The notes: generated by a model from the sequence alone, not told the origin. A stretch of 64,000 bases of DNA from Episyrphus balteatus (GCF_945859705.1 NC_079136.1:97029120-97093119); one strand, 5' to 3'; positions 10,672 through 20,950 are shown, counted from the first letter of the stretch. Translations and numbers: made by a program.

Positions 10672-10865
10672 ATTTCATAACTACGGCCATTGCTAATGAG
10701 TTGGGTTTAAAGAAACGTCGAGTTAATATTCCAATCATTGGGATAGGGGGTCAAGGATGCAAATCAGATTTCGTTACTGAGATAACATTTGAGTCGTTCC
10801 CAAACCGTCGAAGGTGTCGTGTCTTTTTTATTAATTCGATTTATTTTCTGATTGTGTTGTATTGA
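10647..10865 (+). pseudogene. BEL/Pao aspartic protease fragment
   Basis: MLDSRSQLNFITTAIANELG corresponds to the BEL protease start (compare MLDSGSQLHFIT at 62226). The active-site triad reads DSR instead of DSG, a disabling change. The frame continues through PIIGIGGQGCKSDFV and degenerates at about 10825, where an unrelated LTR fragment begins. Confidence 0.7.
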
Positions 10866-11132
10866 AATTATTTTAATATTGTGAATTTAACAAACGCAAG
10901 TTCATCAGACGAAATACGATCTGTCGTATTTCGTCGATTTTGCCATTATCACGGGAATGTATTATTATGTTATGTCTACCTACATGTGCCACACAGAAGC
11001 TCATCGAGCTTATCAAGTATTGTGATGTTAAATTACCTATAGAAATAAAATGATTATAATTCCAACTTTGAAAGCGATCACTTGTGTTTTGTATTCTTCT
11101 TGTATCGTACATTTTGGCGACCGTGACAGGAC
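10866..11132 (+). repeat. LTR fragment with tRNA-Arg primer-binding site
   Basis: A non-coding block ends in gtacatttt followed by tggcgaccgtgacaggac (11115-11132). The latter is complementary to the 3' end of insect tRNA-Arg, the primer used by 412/mdg1-type elements. A related fragment with the same primer site is at 18345-18524. It is spliced into the BEL relic. Confidence 0.6.
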
Positions 11133-11454
11133 TCGCCATAAAACATAACCTAATCCGAGTGGGAGGCAGATTAGCAAATTCTGCCCTTCTACCGGATGCA
11201 AAAAATCAAAAACTTTTCCTTAAGAACAACGTTGTTACAAGATTATTTTTAGAGCATTTACATAGAAAAAAATTACTCATATGTATCCCACAGATCCCTT
11301 GTAGCAATTTCGCGACAATAGTATTGGATACTTAGCATTGGAAGAGAAGCAAAGACAGTTATCAGAAGGTGTATAATATGTGCGAGATCCAGGCAGACAT
11401 CCATAGCGCAGCTGATGGGCAACTTACTAATGGAAAGAGTAATGCCATCTCGTC
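11133..11454 (+). pseudogene. pol: BEL/Pao pol fragment (RNase H to integrase zinc domain)
   Basis: The translation contains HNLIRVGGRLANSALLPDAK and LFLEHLHRK, characteristic of the BEL pol segment before integrase. After a frame change, RRCIICAR...QLMGNL...MPSR follows from the integrase N-terminal region. It is cut at 11454 by the LINE; the rest resumes at 13226. Several frameshifts and a stop are present. Confidence 0.75.
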
Positions 11455-13225
11455 GTGAACTACTAGTCGGTCTAGAAGTAGATGGATTCAAAGTGATTGC
11501 ATACGCTGACGACGTCGCCATTGCCATATCAGGAAAACATCTCCATACTATAATAGAACTAATGCAAACTGCTCTAAATAAGCTACTAAAATGGGCAACA
11601 AACTGTGGATTGGGGGTAAATCCTCAAAAAACAGAACTTGTCCTCTTTACAAAGAAATATAAAATTCCACAACTAGACCCTCCCTCTATTAATGGTGTTC
11701 CACTTAATTTTGCCAGCGAAGCCAAATACCTGGGTCTTATTTTGGATAGCAAATTAAACTGGAAAACCAACATACAAGAAAGAATAAGAAAAGCCACAGT
11801 GGCACTCTTTTCTTGCAAAAAAGCTATAGGGAATAAATGGGGACTATCTCCTAAAATAACTCATTGGCTATACACTGCAGTCATCAGACCTATTCTCACT
11901 TACGGGGTAGCAGTTTGGTGGACTGCTCTGGAAAAAGTAACATATCGAGACAAGTTAAGCAAAGTCCAACGTTCAGCCTGCATGTGCATCAGCGGAGCTC
12001 TCCGTTCGACACCTTCCGCCGCTCTTGATATGTTACTCAATCTTCCAAACATAGATATATTCAGCAAGCAGGTGGCCGCGAGCACTGCTATTCGACTCCA
12101 AGCCATCTCTCAATGGACCAATAACTCTATTGGCCACACAAATATTCTGAATTCATTCGGATCAATCCACAGTCACTCCGACTACACCACCCCACAATTG
12201 GTTTTCGGCAATAATTATGAAGTCACCATCCCAAATAGATCAGAATGGGACAATGCCGAGTTTCTAAGAGATGATTCAATTCATTTCTACACAGATGGTT
12301 CTAAAACCAATGACGGAGTGGGTGGCGGGGTTTACTCCGATAGACTTAATGTTAGTCTCTCCTTCCGTCTCCCTAATCACTGCAGCGTGTTCCAAGCGGA
12401 AATAATGGCGATTAAAGAAGTACTGACTTGGCTCAAAGAAAACGTGATATCTACATCGGATATCCGCATCTTCTCTGATGGCCAGGCCGCCCTTAAATCG
12501 TTAGCTTCGGTTTCCACAAACTCCGTTACTGCCCGCGACTGTCGATCATCTCTCATGGAGATGTCAGAACAGTTTAACATTCACCTTTTCTGGGTGCCGG
12601 GTCACAGAGATATTCTGGGAAACTGTGAAGCAGACGAACTCGCCAGAAATGGAACTCTAATACCAATTTTACCCAATAAGGCAAATATTGGTATACCAAT
12701 CGCAACGTGCAAACTCATGCTGAAGCAAGAAGCTATAGAGGCAACAAACATACGATGGTCAAACATTATAACTTGCCAAACGACCAAGCAGATCTGGCCT
12801 AGGCTAGATCCAAAACGTTCAAAAAATTTGTTGTCTCTAAGCAGATTGCATATCAGCTCTGTAATAGGTGTCTTAACAGGACACTGTCTCATAGGTAGAC
12901 ACGCCATAAGACTTGGCGTAATCTCTAACGACTTCTGTAGAAGTTGCCTTGATGAGGAAGAAGAAGAAACAATCCAACATCTTCTCTGCTCATGTCCTGC
13001 CCTTTCCAGTAGACGTAAAAAATACCTGGAAAAATATTTCTTAGAAGATACCAGTGAGCTAATCAATACTGACATCTTCAACCTTCACCGCTTTATTAAA
13101 AGCTCCAACTGGTTTAATTAGTGAGGAATTTCCTCACAAAATCATGGTATCACAACGGACCAATAATTGGTCTAAGTGTGTCAGTTGTTTTCCTGACAGC
13201 CATTTCTACCTAACCTAACCTAACC
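11455..13225 (+). mobile_element. 5'-truncated I/LOA-like LINE with RNase H and (CCTAA)n tail
   Basis: The insert begins within the RT palm and ends in cctaacctaacctaacc. It is bounded by a 15-bp direct repeat taatgccatctcgtc (11440-11454 and 13226-13240) that lies in the BEL integrase. 5' truncation, target duplication and a short-repeat tail identify a non-LTR insertion. The exact 3' boundary is blurred because the tail shares taa with the duplication. Confidence 0.85.
11458..13121 (+). CDS. LINE ORF2 C-terminal part: RT palm, thumb and RNase H
   Basis: The frame is uninterrupted. It begins with the end of RT, with the YADD catalytic box (IAYADDVAIAISG), then GLGVNPQKTELVLF and YLGLILDSKLNWK, typical RT thumb-side motifs. 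RNase H follows: FYTDGSKTNDG (first Asp), QAEIMAI (Glu), IFSDGQAA (second Asp) and WVPGHRDILGNCEADELA (final His/Asp). A terminal region with HLLCSCPALS follows. Carrying RNase H places it in the I/LOA/R1 group rather than Jockey. The open frame extends upstream into BEL sequence by chance, so the in-frame ATG at 11415 is not a real start. No stops suggest a recent insertion. Confidence 0.85.
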
Positions 13226-13510
13226 TAATGCCATCTCGTCCATTTTACTACGCCTGCGTTGATTTTGCGGGTCCTATAAAAGCGCATTACAAAGTATCTA
13301 GCTATTTTTGTGTGCTTTTCAATAAAAGCAATTCATATAGAAGTTGTTGGAGACCTTACTACAGAGTCGTTTATCAATTGCCTCACGCCACACTTTATTA
13401 TGCGATAATGCTACCAATTTTTTTTGGTGCAAATAACAAACTCAAAGACCTTAAGAGAGTCATGCAATCAAAGAAAATGGAGTCAGCCATTACTTTAAAC
13501 CGGGCAAAAT
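13226..13510 (+). pseudogene. pol: BEL/Pao integrase core, continued
   Basis: MPSRPFYYACVDFAGPI gives the first catalytic Asp region. After a frameshift, AIHIEVVGDLTTESF and DNATNFFGANNKL carry the second Asp. It continues 11133-11454 after removal of the LINE. The sequence runs out at about 13500 before the catalytic Glu. Confidence 0.75.
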
Positions 13511-13599
13511 GCTTAACATTATTGAAAAAAAACTTCAGAAAAAAAGTTTTGTTCGAAGTCGTAACGATAAATCGAAAAACTAATGATGCCAATCGATTT

Positions 13600-14330
13600 T
13601 TCAGGTCCGAAATAGGGAGAAACAGTCAACAGCGCACATGTCACATGAGACTTTGGAGAAGTTCTGTTATTATTGCGAAGAGTGCAAATCTCTGTCGCCT
13701 GTCCAAATCTTGCGGGCAATAAAGTGCAATAATGACCTTCTGCGGTCATTATCAGACACTTTTTTAGACCTTAAGACTGAAGTGCGTGGTTATAATAATA
13801 AAGTCAATTCGACTATTGACAACACTTTGGATAATATCAATTTTTATTTGGAAAAGTTGGACAACAATGCCAACTCGAAATCACGTCGTGATGTTGTTCC
13901 TGCCCCATCTCAACTCAGAGCAGAACTTAATAAAATGTTTGACTTGCTTTCAACAATGTACACTAAAATTGAAACGCATCATCTATCTAATAAATCTGTT
14001 AGTGATGATTTAAAGATTTTAAAAAGATTAGTAAACGTAATGGAAAGCCTAAAAAATAAATCGGATGGATTTAAGGAGTCGATAAATGGCGTTATGGATG
14101 AACTTCGTTTTCTCTACAACAAGTTTGATAACAATTCGGCCTCAGCAAATAACAAATCCATCCTTGATGAAATACTTGCCATCAACGTTGAACTCAATCC
14201 TGTTTTACCTGCACCTCAACCTATCATGCCTGGCCCTACAATCAATGTTCCTGTTGTCCCTGTCCCAACAACTTCGACAATATCACCACTAAAATCTTCT
14301 ATTTCGGAACAATAATAATAACCATAAACA
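13600..14330 (+). pseudogene. CR1/L2-like LINE ORF1 fragment (PHD-type finger end, coiled coil)
   Basis: The frame at 13638-14315 starts with the end of a zinc finger (CYYCEECKSLSPVQILRAIKC) that aligns with YYCDECREISLSHIMMAIKC at 40373-40438. A helical, Asn/Lys-rich region with coiled-coil character follows (about residues 30-170), then a Pro-rich tail (VPVVPVPTTSTISP). PHD fingers occur in ORF1 of some CR1 elements, where ORF1 packages RNA. The first half of the finger is missing. Assignment rests on the second copy. Confidence 0.5.
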
Positions 14331-14546
14331 AAGATTTAATAAGTCCGAAAAATAGAATTAGGAAGTTTTGCTAATTGGCCAATTACTTGGCATGAACATT
14401 GAAGATTTTTTCAGCTTATTTTTATTTCCAACGTTTCGTTTTTTTTTTCTGTAACGAGAGCTCCTGTGTGATTGATTTTTAAGTTCACCAAATGAAATAC
14501 GATAAAGTGTTGTAAGTAAAGCACATTGTTCAACGGAACCACAACG

Positions 14547-15453
14547 ATGCAGAAAATTTTGGTATTAAATTTTATCCTCATGTGTGGGAGCAATCGTTAA
14601 TATCCCACTCGTTGCGATTAAGCAAGGAAAGGGAAAAATGATCACCGGGAATTACAAAATCATTTACCTAATTAATCTAACTATGTTCGAAGAGGTACTA
14701 AGTAAAATCAATATGGACAACAACCGCAATATACCCAAAAACAGCCTTTATCTACCGCAGCTGGAACTACAAAAAAACAAAAATAGAAATTCTATTAGAA
14801 CAGCTTCGAAATAAGACCCAGAACAGTGAAGAACGGTCAATCAACTGAATAGGATCCTCTTGGTAGTGGCTGGCAGGTAATCCCGATGCGACGGATTGCG
14901 ACAAAATTGTCACCGAAAATAACAAGCTCTCCAGTCTCCATCAACAATAATAGACAATATCACATAAATAAATACTTAACTAATGTAACGGACACCTTGA
15001 TTGACAACTACAACAAAATAATTGAAGGAATTAATACTAATATCACCGAAAGATATGAGCAAATTATTTTTAAAAAGCTTATAGCCTCTTAAAGAAGGAA
15101 ATAGGAGAAATAGTAGCGCAACTCGCAAAAAAGGTATTGTTAACTCAAATTTATTAAGCAAAATTGAAATTTCTGATATCCTTTCCAAAATAGAATCACT
15201 TCCATTTAGAAACGAGCTTCGAGCTATTGAATTCGCTGAACCAATGATGCTTGTAAAAAAATCAGTTTTACTCTACGTTATATTTCTATTCCAACCTAAG
15301 GATACGACATTTAACAATATTATCGTAAAATCAACAATTAAAAATAATAAGAGAATTCATCAAAGTTTTTCAAATCTATTCATTTCACAACATCTTAAGC
15401 TTGGCATAATAAGGAAATGTTTGTTTAGAAATCGAAGAAACTATTCTTTATAA
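14547..15453 (+). pseudogene. env: Errantivirus env relic, many breaks
   Basis: It starts with ATG 14547 and a short hydrophobic signal-like stretch, and stops at 14598. Other frames give GKMITGNYKIIYLINL and FEEVLSKI, aligned to the env of the complete element at 51171-52856. Near 14855 is the GSS.WLAGNPDATD version of the conserved env motif, and 15100-15450 carries the helical region (LLSKIEISDILSKIESLPF). At least four frameshifts or stops. It lies between the LINE ORF1 piece and a gypsy pol fragment. 15460-15910 has no recognisable gene. Confidence 0.65.
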
Positions 15454-15911
15454 TAGATGTAAAGAATTAATAGTTTCACTATTTTTAATCAATTAATTTT
15501 TCATATTGATTTGTGTTAACTTCGATAACTTGGATGTGCAATATTGAAAAATTTTCACATTATTTTATCAAACTGCTTATATTCTTTTTTTTATTTTCAG
15601 ACTTGGAAACGTCTATCAGGACTAAGCCCACATTTAACAACTCAGGATTATTTGCAAAAAGAAAGGAAATGAAAAAAATAAAATCACAAAACAAAACTAC
15701 AACAATGATAAAAAAAATCATTGGATACATCCAGCTCTAATCATTGGATACCAATACTTACAGCTCTAATCAGAATTGCAGCGCATCAAGGATGATTCCA
15801 GCTCCAGCCAGGTTCAACCCTTTATTTTTATCTGTTGCATCGTTTGCTTTTTCAATCCTTTTCTCTTTTTATATATTAAATCTTTTGTAATCCTGAATAA
15901 AACTAGTGTTG

Positions 15912-16540
15912 TGTCTCCTTCCAGATTGCCAGGTGTAATCATTTCTGGGACTTTTGAATTACTATAGAAAATTTATACCGCAATTCTCTAAAATAGCAAA
16001 TTGTTTGAATATCGATGTAACATCATGTATAAGCCTGCCAAAACCAACTGCAATGCAGATGCGTTAAGCAGGATGCAAGTTATCACAGTATAAGTTGTCG
16101 TCGCTAACAACACGCGCGACACAACTTAGCTAACACAACATGTTGTCGACCCCAGTCAACACGAGCCAGTAACCAGACTGCAGCGAGAGTTCCCACAGGT
16201 GGGAATTCCAAGAATACGAAGTCAGCAGTAACACTAACAACATAGCAATAAATTAGGTTTCTTTCGGGTTAACAAAATGTATCTAATTGAGTTTATTACC
16301 GTCAATAAAAGAGCTCACATCATTGAGCGAAAAATACAAAAAATTGTTTTTTTTTAGTTCCACTAATTAACAAATCCATAACTTGCATAAAGATAATGAT
16401 AGTATCAAAATTGTACAGATAAGGAGTAAGGCCAAACAGAATAGAGAAGTTCTTAATATTGGAAACAACATAAATATTAAAAACGACATCGAAATTACTT
16501 CTAATCCAGTTAAATAAGGGTTTATAAATAGTATAAGAAA
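15912..16540 (+). pseudogene. pol: gypsy RT-end and RNase H/integrase linker, split by a solo LTR
   Basis: LPGVISFLGLLNYYRKFIPQFSKIA (about 15925-15998, allowing a frameshift) is the RT thumb motif. YKPAKTNCNADALSRMQ up to 16077 is the RNase H end. After removing the solo LTR and one tgca the frame continues with HKDNDSIKIVQIRSKA and stops at 16515. The middle of RNase H is deleted. Confidence 0.65.
16078..16383 (+). repeat. Solo LTR A of the errantivirus family E
   Basis: 306 bp, starting AGTTATCACAG and ending CCATAACT, flanked by a tgca duplication (16074-16077, 16384-16387). It differs from the LTRs of the complete element at 41822-53172 at about four positions. A solo LTR is left by LTR-LTR recombination. 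It interrupts gypsy pol. Confidence 0.92.
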
Positions 16541-16870
16541 AATTAAGAAAAGGGGAGTCTTGAGAATTACACTGGACGCAGAATTACTTAGCGGAGAAAC
16601 TTTTAATCTTGTATCCTAATATTCATAAACAATAAACGTAAGAAAATTGTACAAACAAATTAATTAACCTTTTATTTTCTTTCTTCCAGGAAGTGGGCCA
16701 TAGTTGCCTCTAAATAACTGGCCTCCAGTGTGCCTAACCACTGGGAAGTAGGGAACTTTAGGGAAACTATCTTAAAAAGGGAGAGGAACCCTTTTGTCGG
16801 GTTTACATCCCCTGCCTTTACGGCAAATCCATTACAATAATATTCGTTATGTATGAAAGATTACATAACA
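16541..16870 (+). repeat. Family R LTR end and leader, copy 3
   Basis: An LTR-end sequence with tttattttctttcttccag (splice-acceptor-like) precedes GAAGTGGGCC. tggcctccagtgtgcc follows at 16719, then the GGGAAACTA and CCTTTACGGCAAA blocks. It is joined directly to integrase at about 16870, as in copy 1, so it marks another internally deleted element. Confidence 0.6.
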
Positions 16871-17465
16871 GATTCGTCGTCAGTATAGATGGAAAAGCAT
16901 GAAGAAAGATATTGCAAATTACATCAGGAATTGTGACAAATGCCAAAAGAAAGTCAGGGAAAACGACCAGAATGCCAACGGTATTGACAGATACCTCATA
17001 TTTTCCGTAAGAAAAGGTATACATGGACATGGTGATCAGTGGCTGAGACAGGCAATGCATGTCCACAACAACAATGTGCATACCGCCACTAAACTGGCAC
17101 CAACGAATAGCTTGTATGGTTTCGAGTTCGAAATGCCGACAAATTTAAATGTAACACCTAAACCTCTGTATAATGATGAAGATTATACGAAACTTCTCCA
17201 ACATTAACTTCAGAAAACGCACGAACTTGCGAGAAAGAATCTCGAACTGACAACCGTCAAACCAACCCTGTTTCGTTACCAGTCGGAGCAAAAGTCATGC
17301 TTAAAAAACCAACTAGGAAAAATAAGTTCTCCTCTATTTGGTTGGGACCCTACGAGGAAAAATAAGTTCTCCTCTATTTGGTTGGGACCCTACGAGGTAC
17401 GAGGTGGTCTCCGTAAATGATTCTAACTACCAATATTGGAGTAGGTAGGAAAATCAAAACCAACT
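16871..17465 (+). pseudogene. pol: gypsy integrase, zinc finger to GPY/F domain, core deleted
   Basis: RWKSMKKDIANYIRNCDKCQKK is the HHCC zinc-finger end (the cysteine pair is visible). GDQWLRQAMHVHNNNVHTAT, LYGFEFEMPTNLN and a GPY/F module (WLGPYEV) follow, with a stop at 17205-17207 and frame changes. The catalytic core between about 16985 and 17010 is missing. A 40-bp tandem duplication (17315-17354, 17355-17394) lies in the GPY/F part. Confidence 0.7.
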
Positions 17466-17537
17466 CAAGGCTTATTTTCATTTTTTTTATTTAAAAACGC
17501 TCGGTTACAGAGGAAACTGACGCAATTGGAAAAAGTG

Positions 17538-17665
17538 CGTATAAATAGTTCCGAAAAGAACAATAGGTGTAAAAAGTTCGGAAAAGAAAAAAAAAAAAAA
17601 CGCGTATAAATAGTTCGGAAAAGAATAAAAGTACGTATAAACAGTTCGAAAAAGAACAAAAGTGA
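17538..17665 (+). repeat. Short tandem repeat, cgtataaatagttcggaaaag units
   Basis: Four imperfect copies of a 26-36 bp unit (cgtataaatagttcggaaaagaa) with poly-A variation. They contain repeated TATAAATAG and precede a BEL LTR end. Possibly an LTR U3 repeat. Confidence 0.55.
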
Positions 17666-17766
17666 ATTATAATATATGTTTCGATCAAAACACAAAACGA
17701 CAAAGAATGCAAACTAGTGCTATTAAAATCTTTAAATAAAATGTATTCGAAAAAATAGTGCGGCGT

Positions 17767-17989
17767 GTAACAGAACCTTGTAAGAGAATAAAAATCATTT
17801 ATTCTGAATCAAAGTCAAGTGTTGTTCATATTGTTGCTTTCCCCCACCAGCGGTAAGGGCAATAATCACTATCAAAGTTATACGAAATATACTAAGGTAC
17901 AAAAAACCTTTTGTATCAATCTACGGTCTGATCAAGGTTTATGTACCCTGATCAGCAAGTCGGTACAAACTAGTGCCGACTATAAACAT
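17767..17989 (+). repeat. BEL/Pao 5' LTR
   Basis: It begins TGTAACAGAACC and ends ...gccgactataaacat immediately before the primer site. The last 40 bp (atcagcaagtcggta...actataaacat) recur at 33163-33202. The start is the less certain end. Confidence 0.55.
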
Positions 17990-18027
17990 TGGTGACCCCG
18001 ACGTGATTTGAACACGCAACCTTTCTG
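17990..18027 (+). other. Extended tRNA-Trp primer-binding site
   Basis: tggtgaccccgacgtgattt, continuing through gaacacgcaacc, is complementary to the 3' part of tRNA-Trp for more than 30 nt, well beyond the usual 18. The tRNA comparison is from memory of the conserved eukaryotic sequence. Confidence 0.65.
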
Positions 18028-18154
18028 TCGTAAAATCCGAAACACCTTCTGCTAGTGCTCTAATACGAGTTAATCTGTTTCCGAGTTCCAGATCAGTAGT
18101 ACTTTCTGCTAGTGCTCCAATACGAGTTCCTGAGTTCCAGATCCAAACAAGAAA

Positions 18155-18340
18155 ATGGAGGAAGTGCAAGTATTCACTGTTGTAGCCAGACAAAAGGCCA
18201 TTACTGAGGAAGTACAGCGTCTCAAAACCAATATAAGTAAAGATGGTTCTGACCGAAAAACAGCAGACTATGTAATAGAAACCTTATCATGTTCCATCGT
18301 GAGAATCAAGGCCAACCTTGATTCCCTCGATGCAACATGA
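18155..18340 (+). pseudogene. gag: BEL/Pao gag N-terminus, truncated
   Basis: ATG 18155 follows the primer site by about 130 bp and a 43-bp leader duplication (18045-18087, 18103-18146). The 61 codons (QKAITEEVQRLKTNI...DRKTADYVIETL) resemble the N-terminal helix of BEL gags such as 60431 and 36622 (KTLDYLNARW, RTTEYVKKRE). The frame ends at TGA 18338-18340, where an unrelated LTR fragment starts. Confidence 0.65.
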
Positions 18341-18344
18341 TGCA

Positions 18345-18524
18345 ACTCCAAATGCATCTAATTACATCTTGGGAACCATTCCTATATATGGTTCTCCAGG
18401 TGTATCATGCTAAGCTTGAATTTTGCAATATTATTATGTTATGTTATGTTTGACCAACCCTAGACAGTCAAAATACAAACCTCGTTCCGTCTTGTTCAAT
18501 CTTCTACATGGCGACCGTGACAGT
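18345..18524 (+). repeat. LTR fragment with tRNA-Arg primer site
   Basis: It ends in cttctaca followed by tggcgaccgtgacag (18509-18523), matching the site at 11115. It shares tattattatgttatg with the fragment at 10866-11114. A short leader follows. Confidence 0.55.
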
Positions 18525-18584
18525 TACTTAAATATTATAATAATTGTTTACTTATCCTAAATCTTATAATAATTGTTTGCTAAA

Positions 18585-18641
18585 ATGGGAAAAACCCAAT
18601 CAAAGCTAATAGGGCGAAGCTCTGCCCAAATAAAAAATTGA
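18585..18641 (+). pseudogene. gag: Gag start with N-myristoylation signal, truncated
   Basis: ATG 18585 lies 60 bp after the tRNA-Arg primer site. The 18 codons read MGKTQSKLIGRSSAQIKN and then stop. Gly2 and Ser6 fit the N-myristoylation consensus, as in retroviral and some mdg1/412-type Gag proteins that target membranes. The rest was replaced by repeat X. Confidence 0.4.
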
Positions 18642-18659
18642 CTTTTATTTTTCAAGATA

Positions 18660-18935
18660 CATTCGTAATTTAACTCGCGCTTCTTGTTATTTTCATTTAT
18701 TTTCTTTGTTTGTTATTTTTGATTATTTGTTATTGATTGTAAATATGTAGACTAAGCTTTTTTTTACCTATAAATATGAATGATTGAATAAAATTCAGGG
18801 GTCAGTCACTTAAATGAACTCTCGTCTTTTACTTGAATTTTCAAGCGAATAAATCACAAAATTACAAGATCTTGGTGTTTCACCTGGACCTTTGACATTA
18901 ATCAAACAACTTATACTCATAGTGCTACACTGTGA
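18660..18935 (+). repeat. LTR-like repeat X, copy B
   Basis: It aligns with 9540-9795: TATAAATATGAATGATTGAATAAAA, cagtcacttaaatgaactctc, then tggtgtttcacctggacc at 18873 and the shared aacttatactcatagtgcta. 18936-19380 is AT-rich with nothing recognised. Confidence 0.5.
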
Positions 18936-19389
18936 GTATACATCAGTCACAGTACTACACTGTGATGTGATCATCTTATACAATTTCGAAAGAAGCTTCG
19001 AATTAACAAGCACACTAAACTCATTTTACTGTCACTGCACATTCATATCATTCACCTTTTATTATTATTAAATGCATATTTTGCACACTTGCACTTTAGG
19101 TATTACACAACTACACTGCGCTTGGTTAAATGACACACTTTAGAATTTTATATTTTGTATTGCTGAATTTCATTTTTATAGGTTTTATCGATTTATTGTT
19201 AGTATATAAAGAATTTAATTTTACAATAAATAAGACTTGAAATCTCAACGTCAATCACTTAGTATCGATTTATTGCGAGTTATCTCTTGCCATCAGGGTG
19301 CATCGCTCCGACTGGCAATACGAGTTATCGTACGTTTACTATAAAAAGATTCCGACGGCGACGTTTTTTTAGATTCGAGGACGGGTTGT

Positions 19390-19830
19390 TGAAATGTGCA
19401 AAGAACCGCGATCTTTTATTGTTGAAGGTGAAGATGGAACTTTGAGTCGTCGTAATCGCCAACATATCTTAAGCAAAAATTCGAATAGTGCTACACTCAT
19501 TTTTGTAAATCCTGATCCAACAGAAAATGACATTCAATCCAGTTGTAAAAATGATTCGTGTTAAGCTACCTTTGAATGATCGGCATAATGGGCACTCGTT
19601 TTCCAACCACCTTTAACTACACATCTTCAAATAAATTTATAATTAATCTCAATAAGAAAATATAAGTGTTTTTATTTTATTAATATAAAAAGTTCTAAAG
19701 TTTAAGGAACAATTCGGAACCTTTAAAAAATAAAATTTTGTCGGATGAAATTAAAACTCGTTTCGGAAGGAAAGTAAAACCACCTGATAAACTTAACTTT
19801 AGACATATTAATAATAATTCATCAAACTTC
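19390..19830 (+). pseudogene. pol: gypsy pol 3' end, interrupted by a BEL LTR fragment
   Basis: RSFIVEGEDGTLSRRNRQHI (19407-19470) is an integrase C-terminal tail. After 19566-19735 it resumes with IKTRFGRKVKPPDKL, which matches the usual end of that tail. The insert aligns with the R-U5 part of the BEL LTR at 60077-60276 (cctttgaatgatcggcataa, ggttctaaagtttaaagaac). Confidence 0.6.
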
Positions 19831-19837
19831 AGAAATA

Positions 19838-20330
19838 ATGCAATTAGTTCAGGAAACTTCAGAAACAATTCAACAAATTCAAGAAACATTAGAAACAATA
19901 ACAACTCAGGAAATTTTAGAAATTCAGGACAATATCCTCACAATCATTCAAATTCGAACCAATACCAAAACAACCCAACAAACTCAGGACAAGAACCCAT
20001 GGACACCCTATCCACAAGTTATGCGAGGCGTGTTAATTACATCCAAACGAATTTGGATTTTCAATTAACCAGCCTCCAAGAAAATTACCTTACCTATATA
20101 ATAATAGAAGCTAAAAACAATACAAAACTCAGATTTTTGATAGATCCGGGCTCAGAAACCAATATCATTAACCCATACTAACAAATGGGAGAAAACAAAA
20201 CAGCAGAGTTTTAAGAATTTCGATTTTATCAAACATTAGATGGATTAATCGGAAACAACATACTAATATCTGCAAATGCTATTTTAGACTTCAAAAACAG
20301 GAAACTAACAAATTAATGATATAGAAACGC
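19838..20330 (+). pseudogene. gypsy gag C-terminus and protease, degenerate
   Basis: A run rich in Asn and Ser (residues with repeated FRNN and NSGN units) precedes a protease segment FLIDPGSETNIINP, where the active-site threonine of DTG is proline. FYQTLDGLIGNNILI follows in another frame. It is fused in frame with the pol tail just upstream (open frame 19738-20181), which is not a natural gene order and marks a recombination junction. Confidence 0.6.
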
Positions 20331-20439
20331 AAATCTTTCTTTCCAAAGACGATGAAGTTTCTAATAATACATATCACAATCAAGTATAAAAATTAGAAAT
20401 GTACTATACCGAAGTTAACTAGTATAGTTATTATAGTTA

Positions 20440-20950
20440 TTTCAAAGACACATAATTCCTTTAATCATAGAGGAATCAATGGAACTTACGAGAATTATAG
20501 AGATGTCTATTACACTCCAAACTCAAAAGAAAAAATCCAACGTTACATAAATAATTGCGAAATTTGCAATGAAGCAAAGAACGAGAGGAGATCACCATAT
20601 AAAATCCCTTTCAAAATTTCTGAAACACCGACTAAACCAAATCAAGTGTTACACATTGACATTGGGTATGCAAGTATCAATTTAATGTACGTAACAATGA
20701 TCGTCAAATTTACAAAATACGTACATGGACATCACTACTGAACACATTAGAATACAAATTTGCAAATAACGGTATACCAAGTAAAATAATTACAGATAAT
20801 GAGACAGGATTTTCTTCAATGGCAATCAAAGAATACCTCAAAGAAAACAACGTCACATTACTACACCGTACCACAAAACAGGCAATTCGGATATCGAAAG
20901 ATTCTATCAAAATAAACGAGCACATTAGAACATTCGCATATATCCAATAA
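20440..20950 (+). pseudogene. pol: gypsy integrase relic
   Basis: NHRGINGTYENYRDVYYTPN, YINNCEICNEAKNER (zinc-finger cysteines), NQVLHIDIGYASI and, in other frames, ITDNETGFSSMAIKEYLKENNV are visible, so the DDE core is partly present. Multiple frame changes. Protease joins integrase with RT deleted. Confidence 0.65.

Noticed and set aside
11415..11457. ATG at 11415 as the start of the LINE ORF
   Set aside because: These codons belong to the BEL integrase; the join is created by the LINE insertion.
12377..13081. Minus-strand ORFs of 67 and 159 codons over the LINE RNase H
   Set aside because: They are shadows of the well supported plus-strand RT/RNase H frame.
13207..13225. Telomeric array
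   Set aside because: There are only about four CCTAA units, placed at a LINE tail inside its target duplication.
19738..20181. Single 147-codon gene
   Set aside because: It is a chance fusion of a gypsy pol tail with a gag-protease piece from another copy.
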